The notes beneath the pieces were generated by a model. That model had not been told where the DNA came from and ran no database searches. It was given only the letters and a program-made list of their open reading frames with translations. From positions 62,001-126,000 of the forward strand of contig CAWDWB010000003.1 in NCBI GenBank assembly GCA_963805925.1: a DNA stretch of 64,000 bases, given 5' to 3'. Of the stretch, positions 39,661 through 46,295 are shown piece by piece; the stretch's first letter is position 1; the number at the start of each line of letters is the position of its first letter. The position numbers were made by a program, and so were the translations under genes. Source of the stretch: CAMPKL01 sp963805925. GTDB taxonomy: Bacteria; Acidobacteriota; Terriglobia; Bryobacterales; UBA6623.

Positions 39661-41451
39661 CTAAACGTGTCGCAACACGAGTTCCCCGGTTGCCCCCGGC
39701 GTAGTCCGCCAACCCGGCGGCAAGTACACGCTCAAGTAGTCCGGGTTGCCCTCCACCGACCCCGCTAGCCAAAGACTCTCATCCGCCGTCCCAGCAGATG
39801 CAACGATTCGTGCGGTGACAAGTTCCACAGCCCTGCCCTGGTGGGCATATCCGTAGGCCTTGCGATGCTCCTGCTCAAAGCTCTCACGCTTCCGCCAAGG
39901 CAATCGCAGCTCATAACTCTGCCCCGCATAGCGCAGATCGCAATGCCGCTCGATGACGATATCCTGGAAACCCTCCTCAGCCATCTCCTCCGATGCCCGG
40001 CGTTCCAAATCCGCGAAGACGTCCTCCGCCTCCCGACCCATCGCGCTAGCGGAAAACTCTCTAGCGACCGCCGCGCCCAACATGCCCAGCGCAGAGAGTA
40101 CCCCCGCATGCGCCGGCACGATCACCGTGCGGATTTCCAGCCGGTCAGCCAACTCACAAGCATGCTGTCCTCCAGCGCCGCCAAAACTGACAAGGGCAAA
40201 GTCGCGCGGATCTCTGCCCCGCTCTACCGAGATGCGTCGAATCGCCCGCTCCATGTTCGAGTTCGCCACCTCGACAATCGCCCGCGCCAGCTCTTCAACG
40301 GACGAGCCCGCTTGCGCAGCTAGCGCCTTCATCCGGCTGCGCGCCCGTTCCAAGTCGAGCTGCATCGCGCCGCCCAAAAAGCGCTCCGGATCGATTCGCC
40401 CCAATAGCGCATTGGCGTCCGTGACCGTGATCTCTTCGCCCTCGCCGTAGCACACCGGTCCCGGCACAGCCCCCGCGCTTCGCGGCCCTACGCGCAACGC
40501 GCCGCCGCTATCGAGGCAAGCGATCGAGCCGCCCCCCGCGCCGACCGAGTGAATATCCAACATCGAGACACGTATCGCGCAGCCGCCCAATTCCGTCTCG
40601 TTGGTGAACGGCAACGCGCCGTCGTACAGCGCCACGTCCGTCGACGTGCCGCCCATGTCGAAGCTGATGACACGCTCAAACCCCGCCGCCTTCGCCGCCT
40701 GCACAGCCCCCACCAGGCCGCCCGCCGGTCCCGACAACACCGTATGAACCGCCTGAACGCCGGCGACGGACGCCGAGATCACCCCACCGCTCGACTGGAA
40801 GACGCGAACCCGAGCGCGCGCCTTTTTTTCCAATTCCGTTAGATAGCGCCGCATCAGCGGGGCCACATAGGCGTTCACCGCCGTCGTCGACGCCCGCTCA
40901 TACTCGCGATACTCGGGCAGAATCTCGCTCGAAAGCGAAACCTCCAGGCCCGCTGCCCTCAGCCGCTCTCCCACGAGCCGTTCGTGCGCCGGGTTGGCGT
41001 AGGAGTGCAGCAGACAAACCGCGACCGACTCCACGCCCGCCGCCTTCACCCGCGCCGCCAGCCGGTCCGCCGCCTCCATCGTCAGCGGCCTCTCGACCTT
41101 CCCGCCAGCCAAGATCCGCTCCTCCAGACCGAATCTCAACTCCCTCGGCGCCAGCGGTTCCGGCCGCGTCGCCGACCAGTCGTACAGACTGGGACGATTC
41201 TGCCGGCCAATCTCCAACAGGTCTTCAAAGCCCTCGGTCGTCACAAACGCCAATCTTGCGCCCTTGCGTTCCAACAGCGCGTTCGTCGCCACCGTCGAGC
41301 CATGGACGACCTCTTGGGCCGCCTCCAACCCCTCAAGAATGGCCTTCGAGGGATCTCCCGGAGTCGACGGAAACTTCAGCGTTCTGAGCCGTTTACCGTC
41401 CCAAAAAGCGAAATCCGTGAACGTTCCGCCGGTATCGACGCCGATTCGCAT
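39661..41451 (-). CDS. hyuA: Hydantoinase/oxoprolinase family protein, HyuA-like subunit
   Basis: 596 residues of the ATP-dependent hydantoinase A/oxoprolinase group: ATP-binding start 'RIGVDTGGTFTDFAFWDG', 'VVHGSTVATNALLERKGARLAFVTTEGFEDLLEIGRQNRP', 'NAYVAPLMRRYL', 'FDMGGTSTDVAL', 'GAGGGSIA', 'LVSFGGAGGQHACELA'. HyuA proteins are usually about 650-690 residues, so the C-terminal domain is shortened. HyuA normally pairs with HyuB; no hyuB is adjacent, since the gene stands alone between the membrane triplet and divergent aroF. Substrate (hydantoin, oxoproline, acetone-like) cannot be told. Confidence 0.9.
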   Translation of the reverse strand: MRIGVDTGGTFTDFAFWDGKRLRTLKFPSTPGDPSKAILEGLEAAQEVVHGSTVATNALLERKGARLAFVTTEGFEDLLEIGRQNRPSLYDWSATRPEPLAPRELRFGLEERILAGGKVERPLTMEAADRLAARVKAAGVESVAVCLLHSYANPAHERLVGERLRAAGLEVSLSSEILPEYREYERASTTAVNAYVAPLMRRYLTELEKKARARVRVFQSSGGVISASVAGVQAVHTVLSGPAGGLVGAVQAAKAAGFERVISFDMGGTSTDVALYDGALPFTNETELGGCAIRVSMLDIHSVGAGGGSIACLDSGGALRVGPRSAGAVPGPVCYGEGEEITVTDANALLGRIDPERFLGGAMQLDLERARSRMKALAAQAGSSVEELARAIVEVANSNMERAIRRISVERGRDPRDFALVSFGGAGGQHACELADRLEIRTVIVPAHAGVLSALGMLGAAVAREFSASAMGREAEDVFADLERRASEEMAEEGFQDIVIERHCDLRYAGQSYELRLPWRKRESFEQEHRKAYGYAHQGRAVELVTARIVASAGTADESLWLAGSVEGNPDYLSVYLPPGWRTTPGATGELVLRHV

Positions 41452-41553
41452 CCGTTGACTATCGTACGACTTGCCGCGCGCCGCCCGAGCGCCTATTGAT
41501 TAGAGTGGACAGCCGGACGGGCCCCGTGCCAGAATATTGGTCTTATCCGCGCC

Positions 41554-41604
41554 ATGGCAGCCGAACTTCGAGCACCGGGGGCCTTTCGATTTACGGACTG
41601 CTAA
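41554..41604 (+). CDS. Possible aroF leader peptide
   Basis: ATG-initiated 16-codon ORF, MAAELRAPGAFRFTDC, inside the structured leader. It has two Phe codons, both TTT, separated by one Arg codon, shortly before the stop. A ribosome stalled there would cover the base of the 41593-41611 hairpin. No good ribosome site is seen before the ATG, so translation is doubtful. Confidence 0.25.
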   Translation: MAAELRAPGAFRFTDC

Positions 41605-41658
41605 GCCGTCCATAGAAGGTTCGGTTCGTTCACGCGCAGTATCCGACAGTAGACGTCG

Positions 41659-41682
41659 CCCACTCTGCGGAGTGGGTTTTTT
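41659..41682 (+). terminator. Intrinsic terminator just upstream of aroF
   Basis: CCCACTC-TGCG-GAGTGGG followed by six T. The only plus-strand gene beyond it is aroF, 22 bases away, and no plus-strand gene precedes it, so it probably acts as a conditional terminator within the aroF leader. Confidence 0.85.
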
Positions 41683-41704
41683 ACGTTAGAGGTTTAGTCC
41701 AGAC

Positions 41705-42733
41705 ATGATCATCTCAATGCGGCGAGGAGCCACCAAAGAGCAGGTGGAGTACATCTGCAATCGAATCGAGGAACTCGGTTTTAAGGTCCACTCGATCCAA
41801 GGCGATGAGCGTGTCGTAATTGCGGCGGTCGGCATTGGTCCGGTGACTCATGCCATCGAATCCCTGGGGTCTTCGCCGGATGTGGAGAGCGCTGTGCCGA
41901 TTTCAGCCCCATACAAACTGGTGAGTCGTCAGGTTAAGAGCGATCGCACAGTCGTGACCCTTCCCAACGGCGGCTCCTTCGGCGGTGACGAGTTCGGCGT
42001 CGTGGCAGGCCCCTGCTCGGTCGAAACCGAGAAGCAAATCATGTCGACTGCAGAACACGTCGCCAAGTGCGGCGCCAAGTTCTTACGCGGCGGCGCCTAC
42101 AAGCCTCGCTCGTCCCCCTACAGCTTCCAGGGATTGGAAGAGGAAGGACTCAAGCTGCTTCAGAAAGCGGGCAGAGAGACCGGCCTGGCGACCGTAACGG
42201 AAGTCATGACCGTGACCAACGTCGACCTCGTCGCCGAGTACGCCGACGTCTTGCAGATCGGCGCGCGCAACATTCAGAACTTCCCATTGCTCAAGGAAGT
42301 CGGCCGCATTGATCGTCCCGTCGTTCTCAAGCGCGGACTCAGCTGTACGATCGAAGAGTTACTGCTGTCTGCTGAGTACATCGTCAGCAGCGGCAACCCC
42401 AAAGTCGTCCTTTGCGAACGCGGCATCCGCACCTTTGAGACCGCCACCCGCAATACGCTCGACATTCAAGCCGTCCCGGTTCTCAACCGCATGACGCACC
42501 TGCCGATCATCCTCGACCCGGCGCACTCCTCCGGCAAGCGCGCCCTCATTCCGCCGCTAACCCGTGCCGCGGTTGCGGTCGGCGCCGACGGCATGATGGT
42601 CGAAGTGCACCCCGAGCCCGAAAAGGCCTGGAGCGACGGCGCCCAATCACTGACCTTCGCAGAGTTCGAAAAAATGATGGACGACCTCAAGCCCTACATC
42701 GAGCTCTGGAAAAAAGACCGCGCCCACGCCTAA
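41705..42733 (+). CDS. aroF: 3-deoxy-7-phosphoheptulonate (DAHP) synthase, type I-beta with N-terminal ferredoxin-like domain
   Basis: 342 residues. Residues 1 to about 70 form an ACT/ferredoxin-like domain ('MIISMRRGATKEQVEYICNRIEELGFKVHSIQG'), which in the Thermotoga-type enzyme gates the active site for Tyr/Phe feedback. The TIM barrel has 'VVAGPCSVETEKQIM', 'GAYKPRSSPYSFQG', 'LQIGARNIQNFPLL', 'VVLKRGLSCTIEEL' and 'PIILDPAHSSGKR'. It condenses PEP and erythrose 4-phosphate, the entry to the shikimate pathway. A structured leader with terminator precedes it, and a strong terminator follows, so it is monocistronic. Confidence 0.97.
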   Translation: MIISMRRGATKEQVEYICNRIEELGFKVHSIQGDERVVIAAVGIGPVTHAIESLGSSPDVESAVPISAPYKLVSRQVKSDRTVVTLPNGGSFGGDEFGVVAGPCSVETEKQIMSTAEHVAKCGAKFLRGGAYKPRSSPYSFQGLEEEGLKLLQKAGRETGLATVTEVMTVTNVDLVAEYADVLQIGARNIQNFPLLKEVGRIDRPVVLKRGLSCTIEELLLSAEYIVSSGNPKVVLCERGIRTFETATRNTLDIQAVPVLNRMTHLPIILDPAHSSGKRALIPPLTRAAVAVGADGMMVEVHPEPEKAWSDGAQSLTFAEFEKMMDDLKPYIELWKKDRAHA

Positions 42734-42754
42734 GCTCAGGCCCCAGACTAGTCA

Positions 42755-42784
42755 AAGGCTCCCGTCAATCGACGGGAGCCTTTT
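42755..42784 (+). terminator. Rho-independent terminator after aroF
   Basis: Stem AAGGCTCCCGTC / GACGGGAGCCTT with a short AATC loop, then TTTT. It lies about 20 bases after the stop. Confidence 0.92.
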
Positions 42785-42800
42785 GCGTTTTAGGCTGCTG

Positions 42801-42850
42801 TCGTTTCCTCCAAGCGGACTTGTAGAATCCTACTCGGGAAGGGGGATTGA
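42801..42850 (+). repeat. Direct repeat copy A, upstream of the cytochrome gene
   Basis: Contains TTTCCTCCAAGCGGACTTGT, AGAATCCTACTCGGGA and a final GATTGA. The same order recurs downstream of the cytochrome gene at 44594-44644 with about three quarters of positions identical. Copy A lies in the 345-base gap 42734-43078, which otherwise holds only the aroF terminator and no convincing gene. Confidence 0.6.
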
Positions 42851-43078
42851 CGGTACGATTTCGACAGCTACTAGCTGCTCGAACGGCCCACGTATCATGG
42901 ATGACATATTGACGTTAACTCAAGCGTGGACTACGCTAATCCCGCTACGAACAGTCGTCAACCTCGATACCGAAAGCCGGTAAATGGACGGCTACCTCGG
43001 GCCCAACACGGCAAGGCAGGATCCGAGATTCGTCCTTCAACCGGTACATCGAGCCTCGCATGGAAGTACAGAGTGGTT

Positions 43079-44527
43079 ATGCAAAGTGAGCGCCTACGAA
43101 CGATGTCAACAATCGGACGAATCCTGGTCGCAGCTTTTTTCGGACTGGTGCTGACAGAGTTGAGTTGGGCGCAGCATGGCCCCAACAGAACGCGGCCGCT
43201 GGAATTCGAGTCTGACACGCTGAAGCAGTCTACGTTTGCCGGCCGACCTGCGCCATTGGGCGATATTCGCGAGCGTGGCCTGGAGGTGTTCGCGACACCG
43301 TTCACCGCAAGGATCGGCTACGGTGATGGCCCGGCGAAGCTGTTCGATCCGTTCTATCCCACCTCGCCAGGCCGTCGTCCAACGCTTCAGAACAACGGAA
43401 AGTATCTACGCGTTAACGGCTTGGACGCTCAGACGTGTGTGGAGTGCCACTCCGTTCAAAGCAACCTCACGGTGCCGTTCACGTTTGGCGTGGGCGGTGT
43501 AGGAGGAAGCAATGCGAACGCGCTGTTCATGTCGACCGCTATCGACGTCGCCGACTCACAAAGGAACGGGTTTGCGGCCTTCAGCGGACGGTTCATCAAC
43601 CCGCCGTTTCTGTTTGGATCAGGCGGCGTCGAACTTCTCGCAAAAGAAATGACCGGCGAATTGCAGGCGCTCAAGCGACTGGCTATGACTCAATCCGGCC
43701 CCGTCGCCCTGGTCGCTAAAGGAATCCATTTCGGGGCAATACGGTACCAAGGCGGAACGTTCGACACGTCGGCCGTAACGGGGGTGGACGCGGACTTAGT
43801 GGTGCGACCCTTCGGCCGGAAAGGCGAATTCGCCACGGTGCGGGCGTTTGACATTGAGGCCATGCAGTTTCATTTCGGCATGCAACCCGTCGAAGTCGTA
43901 GGCCGTTCCGTGGACGAAGACGCGGACGGCGTTGTGGACGAGATATCAGAAGGGGACCTATCTGCGCTCAGCATCTTTGTCACGCATTTGGAGCGTCCAC
44001 GCAGAGCAGGATCGAACGCCGCTTCGCGGAAGGGGGAAGCGAGGTTTCAATCGCTTGGTTGTGCCGGATGCCATACCCCGGCTCTCCACACGAAGAGCCC
44101 AATCCTTAGCTACAGTTCCCCGGAGGTGGAAACCGACCCCTCGGCGAATGTCTACTATTCCGCGGACCTCCGCAATTCCCCTCCAGGTTTCGATTCCAGC
44201 CCTCTGGGCGGAATTGAAGTCCCCCTGTTTTCGGACCTGAAGCGCCACGACATGGGACCCGAATTGGCGGAATCCTTTGGTTCCGATCTAGATCACTGGT
44301 TCATTACTGCCCGACTTTGGGGAGTCGCCGACACCGCTCCGTATCTCCACGACGGACGGGCGCACACTCTCGAAGAGGCGATTCTGCTTCATGGCGGAGA
44401 GGCCCAAGCTATCCGAGACGCCTTCGCCGCGCTCCCAGAAAAAGCTCGAGGAGAATTGGTTTCTTTTCTTATGACCCTTCGCACTCCGCTTCAGCCTGCA
44501 GGCGATCTCATCAACGCCAAGGACTAG
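43079..44527 (+). CDS. Secreted di-haem cytochrome c family oxidoreductase
   Basis: About 482 residues from ATG 43079 (ATG 43103 also fits); a signal peptide follows (TIGRILVAAFFGLVLTELSWAQ). Two CxxCH haem sites: CVECH at about 120-124 and CAGCH at about 328-332, each opening a cytochrome-c-like domain. Methionine and histidine axial ligands are probably supplied by 'RHDMGPELAESFG' and 'DTAPYLHDGRAHTLEEAI', the latter typical of di-haem oxidoredictase/peroxidase-like proteins. An Asp-rich loop 'VDEDADGVVDEI' could bind calcium. It stands alone between two imperfect direct repeats. Electron partner unknown. Confidence 0.88.
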   Translation: MQSERLRTMSTIGRILVAAFFGLVLTELSWAQHGPNRTRPLEFESDTLKQSTFAGRPAPLGDIRERGLEVFATPFTARIGYGDGPAKLFDPFYPTSPGRRPTLQNNGKYLRVNGLDAQTCVECHSVQSNLTVPFTFGVGGVGGSNANALFMSTAIDVADSQRNGFAAFSGRFINPPFLFGSGGVELLAKEMTGELQALKRLAMTQSGPVALVAKGIHFGAIRYQGGTFDTSAVTGVDADLVVRPFGRKGEFATVRAFDIEAMQFHFGMQPVEVVGRSVDEDADGVVDEISEGDLSALSIFVTHLERPRRAGSNAASRKGEARFQSLGCAGCHTPALHTKSPILSYSSPEVETDPSANVYYSADLRNSPPGFDSSPLGGIEVPLFSDLKRHDMGPELAESFGSDLDHWFITARLWGVADTAPYLHDGRAHTLEEAILLHGGEAQAIRDAFAALPEKARGELVSFLMTLRTPLQPAGDLINAKD

Positions 44528-44593
44528 AGCGGCGGGAACTGCGGGAAGCTGCCCGAGGCGTTCTCAGAGCAGGGCGTGGCGATTTCCCCGCGG

Positions 44594-44644
44594 TCATTTC
44601 CTACACTCGGACTTCTAGGAATCTACTAGGGAGAATCCGATTCA
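44594..44644 (+). repeat. Direct repeat copy B, downstream of the cytochrome gene
   Basis: Contains TTTCCTACACTCGGACTTCT, AGGAATCTACTAGGGA and a final GATTCA, matching copy A at 42801-42850 in order and spacing. The surrounding gap (44528-44797) has no convincing gene. Inside the copy, CTAG-GAATCTA-CTAG also forms a spaced repeat of a palindromic tetramer. Confidence 0.6.
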
Positions 44645-44797
44645 GACTACTATTCTGGGGTATCTACTGTTCTCGATCCCGGAACTCTTCGTGCCAACAT
44701 TGGACGAGGCGATTCGCACAATGCGAAACTTCCGTTTTGCGGTGCCGGGCCCGTTCAACTCGAACCCTGCCGAGCCCGCGAATCAAACGCAGAACGC

Positions 44798-45640
44798 TTA
44801 GTTTTCTCGTTGGCCCTGGGCTTTGTCGCGACCCATGGCTCTATCGTGGAACGGCCATCCTAGGACACGCACCACGTTCAGCGCGCAACCGTCTTGAAAG
44901 CCGTTGATGCCAAGCCCCATGGCTTCGTGGCCGCCTTTGGGTTGGGCCTGGTAGGTCCCGAAGAGTCGGTCCCATAGGGGAAGGGCGCTGGCATAATTCC
45001 GCTGGCTTTCCGCAGCGATGTCGGAGTGGTGAACGCGATGCATGTCCGGAGTGACGATCAGCCAACGGGCGGCAGCCTCGACTACCGGCGGCATGCGGAT
45101 ATTCGCGTGCGAGAATAAGTCGTGAAAGACCAGGAACAACTCGTAGGCGGCGACCGCGATGGGCGGCGCGCCTAGCAGCCAAACGACGGGGAAGTAAGTG
45201 GCGGCCGAGACAACGGCTTCTAGGGGATGGTGCCGCAGCCCAGTCGTGATATCCATGTCGACGTCGGAGTGGTGAATCTGGTGGAGACGCCACAGCGGCC
45301 CCACCGCGTGGAACAGCCGGTGCTGCAGATAGCGCGTAAGATCCAGCGCCAAGATCCCCATGGCAGCCTGGGCGGCAATCGGGACCGGCGAGTGATTCAG
45401 CAGCCCCAGCTCCGTTCTGCGGGCAACAATCGCGGTGATCACGGCGCCCAGCGGGACGAGCCAAGAGAACAAGAACTGCGTACCTGCCGCCAGCGCGACG
45501 TTGCCAAACCAGCGCCGAGGAGTTGATGCCACCAACTTCTTGCGCGGACCGAAGGTTTCCCAAAGCGCCAGGGCCGCGAACGCGCCCACATAGAGGCGCC
45601 ACCGCAGCAGCGGCTCCAAGTCTAGGAAGGCATCCTGCAT
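44798..45640 (-). CDS. Sterol desaturase/fatty acid hydroxylase family membrane enzyme
   Basis: 280 residues with four or five membrane helices and the di-iron histidine clusters of the fatty-acid-hydroxylase superfamily: 'RYLQHRLFHAVGPLWRLHQIHHSDVDMDITTGLRHHP', 'HDLFSHANI', 'DMHRVHHSDIAAESQRNYASALPLWDRLFGTY'. It would hydroxylate or desaturate a lipid at the membrane. It lies 83 bases downstream of the VPEID-like small protein genes on the same strand and may be transcribed with them; whether it belongs to that system is open. Confidence 0.9.
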   Translation of the reverse strand: MQDAFLDLEPLLRWRLYVGAFAALALWETFGPRKKLVASTPRRWFGNVALAAGTQFLFSWLVPLGAVITAIVARRTELGLLNHSPVPIAAQAAMGILALDLTRYLQHRLFHAVGPLWRLHQIHHSDVDMDITTGLRHHPLEAVVSAATYFPVVWLLGAPPIAVAAYELFLVFHDLFSHANIRMPPVVEAAARWLIVTPDMHRVHHSDIAAESQRNYASALPLWDRLFGTYQAQPKGGHEAMGLGINGFQDGCALNVVRVLGWPFHDRAMGRDKAQGQREN

Positions 45641-45723
45641 CGATTACAACAACCTCGGCCCAGCGGTCCCGCCGGCATTGCCCGAGTCAGAATCGTCGCG
45701 CCCCTTGCGAGCGCCACGGGTTG

Positions 45724-45900
45724 TTAGCGCCTACGGAGGCGGTCGCGCAGCAGCAATACGGCGCCCATAACCAGGCCGATGGCGCCGCTTGCGGAAGCTG
45801 GGCTTAACTCTGGCACGCTATTGGGCGCGCTAGCCAAACCGGACAGCGGCAAAAGCAACGTCAGAGCCACCAACATTGCTAAAAAGCCTGTGGTTTTCAT
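45724..45900 (-). CDS. VPEID-CTERM-like small sorted protein, copy 1
   Basis: A 58-residue protein: basic N-terminus MKTTGF, hydrophobic signal-peptide core (LAMLVALTLLLPLSGLAS), then 'APNS', then a tripartite sorting signal: VPEL motif (29-32) with 'SPASASGA', a second hydrophobic helix (IGLVMGAVLLL) and an Arg-rich end (RDRLRRR). This matches PEP/VPEID-CTERM exosortase substrates, but almost no sequence separates the two signals. A GAGGGAGA ribosome site precedes the ATG. It is 41 bases downstream of copy 2 and in the same orientation as the exosortase gene. Confidence 0.88.
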   Translation of the reverse strand: MKTTGFLAMLVALTLLLPLSGLASAPNSVPELSPASASGAIGLVMGAVLLLRDRLRRR

Positions 45901-45941
45901 CGTTTCTCCCTCGACTACTTTCTTGCGAGCGCCGCAGGTCG

Positions 45942-46118
45942 CTAGCGCCTACGAAGGCGATCGCGCAGCAGCAATGCCCCACCCATAACCAGGCCGATGG
46001 CGCCGCTTGCGGAAGCTGGGTCTAACTCCGGTACGGACTGAGGTATCCCAGCCAAACCGGACAGCGGCAAGAACAGCGTCAACGCAACCAACGTTGCGTG
46101 CATGCTTGTGATTTTCAT
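45942..46118 (-). CDS. VPEID-CTERM-like small sorted protein, copy 2
   Basis: 58 residues: MKITSMHATLVALTLFLPLS signal core, 'GLAGIPQS', then VPEL at 29-32 with 'DPASASGA', membrane helix IGLVMGGALLL and RDRLRRR. VPELDPASASG is closer to the VPEID consensus than copy 1 (VPELSPASASG). The start is ATG 46118, with GGAGGGAGAGACG before it; an upstream in-frame GTG/ATG-less extension is not needed. It is the promoter-proximal copy: a strong sigma-70 promoter lies at 46173-46201. The mature peptide between signal peptidase and exosortase sites would be under ten residues unless the helix is retained. Confidence 0.88.
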   Translation of the reverse strand: MKITSMHATLVALTLFLPLSGLAGIPQSVPELDPASASGAIGLVMGGALLLRDRLRRR

Positions 46119-46172
46119 CGTCTCTCCCTCCACTTCCCACTCCAGGCTGATCTGCCTAAGTGAAAGACCTTA

Positions 46173-46201
46173 ATAGTAGGGTCGGTCTCTACCGCTGTCA
46201 A
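46173..46201 (-). promoter_or_regulatory. Strong promoter for the VPEID-like small genes
   Basis: On the minus strand TTGACA (46201-46196), 17-base spacer, TACTAT (46178-46173): perfect -35, four of six in the -10, optimal spacing. It lies between the exosortase stop and the first small gene, so the substrates can be expressed independently of, and far more than, the exosortase. Leader of about 48 bases. Confidence 0.65.
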
Positions 46202-46295
46202 GGGCCAACCAGTCATTGGCGGACGGCAGCCGCGTCTTCATCACCAATGAATTGAACGGGCAGGATCGTGTGATCGGATCCGAGGCTCAGGGCAA

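Larger units (their letters stand above)
41503..41682 (+). promoter_or_regulatory. Candidate attenuator leader of aroF
   Basis: The 180 bases before aroF can fold extensively. GGACGG (41515-41520) pairs with CCGTCC (41606-41611), and GCCCCGTGC (41521-41529) with GCACCGGGGGC (41572-41582). A competing local hairpin uses ACGG (41593-41596) with CCGT (41606-41609). GAGTGG at 41503-41508 is identical to the 3' arm of the terminator and could pair with its 5' arm CCACTC (41660-41665), a possible antiterminator. The terminator itself ends 22 bases before the ATG. Mutually exclusive pairings plus a short Phe-containing ORF fit transcription attenuation of DAHP synthase; all of this is inference from sequence. 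Confidence 0.45.
45705..46135 (-). repeat. Tandem duplication of a 218-bp unit containing a small secreted-protein gene
   Basis: The unit starting TTGCGAGCGCC at 45705 recurs at 45923, and the two start codons (45900 and 46118) and reading frames are also exactly 218 bases apart. Similarity covers the 3' flank (TAGCGCCTACG.AGGCG), the coding region and the ribosome site (GAGGGAGA.ACG). The copies have diverged by many single substitutions without indels, so both frames have been kept open. Confidence 0.9.

Noticed and set aside
41570..41640. tRNA-Ser(GCT)-like anticodon loop CTGCTAA with a GGTTCG-like string downstream
   Set aside because: No acceptor stem, D-arm or CCA-proximal pairing can be formed; better explained as part of the aroF leader.
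42897..42983. 28-codon ORF between repeat copy A and the cytochrome gene
   Set aside because: No ribosome site, no counterpart after copy B, and no recognisable sequence.
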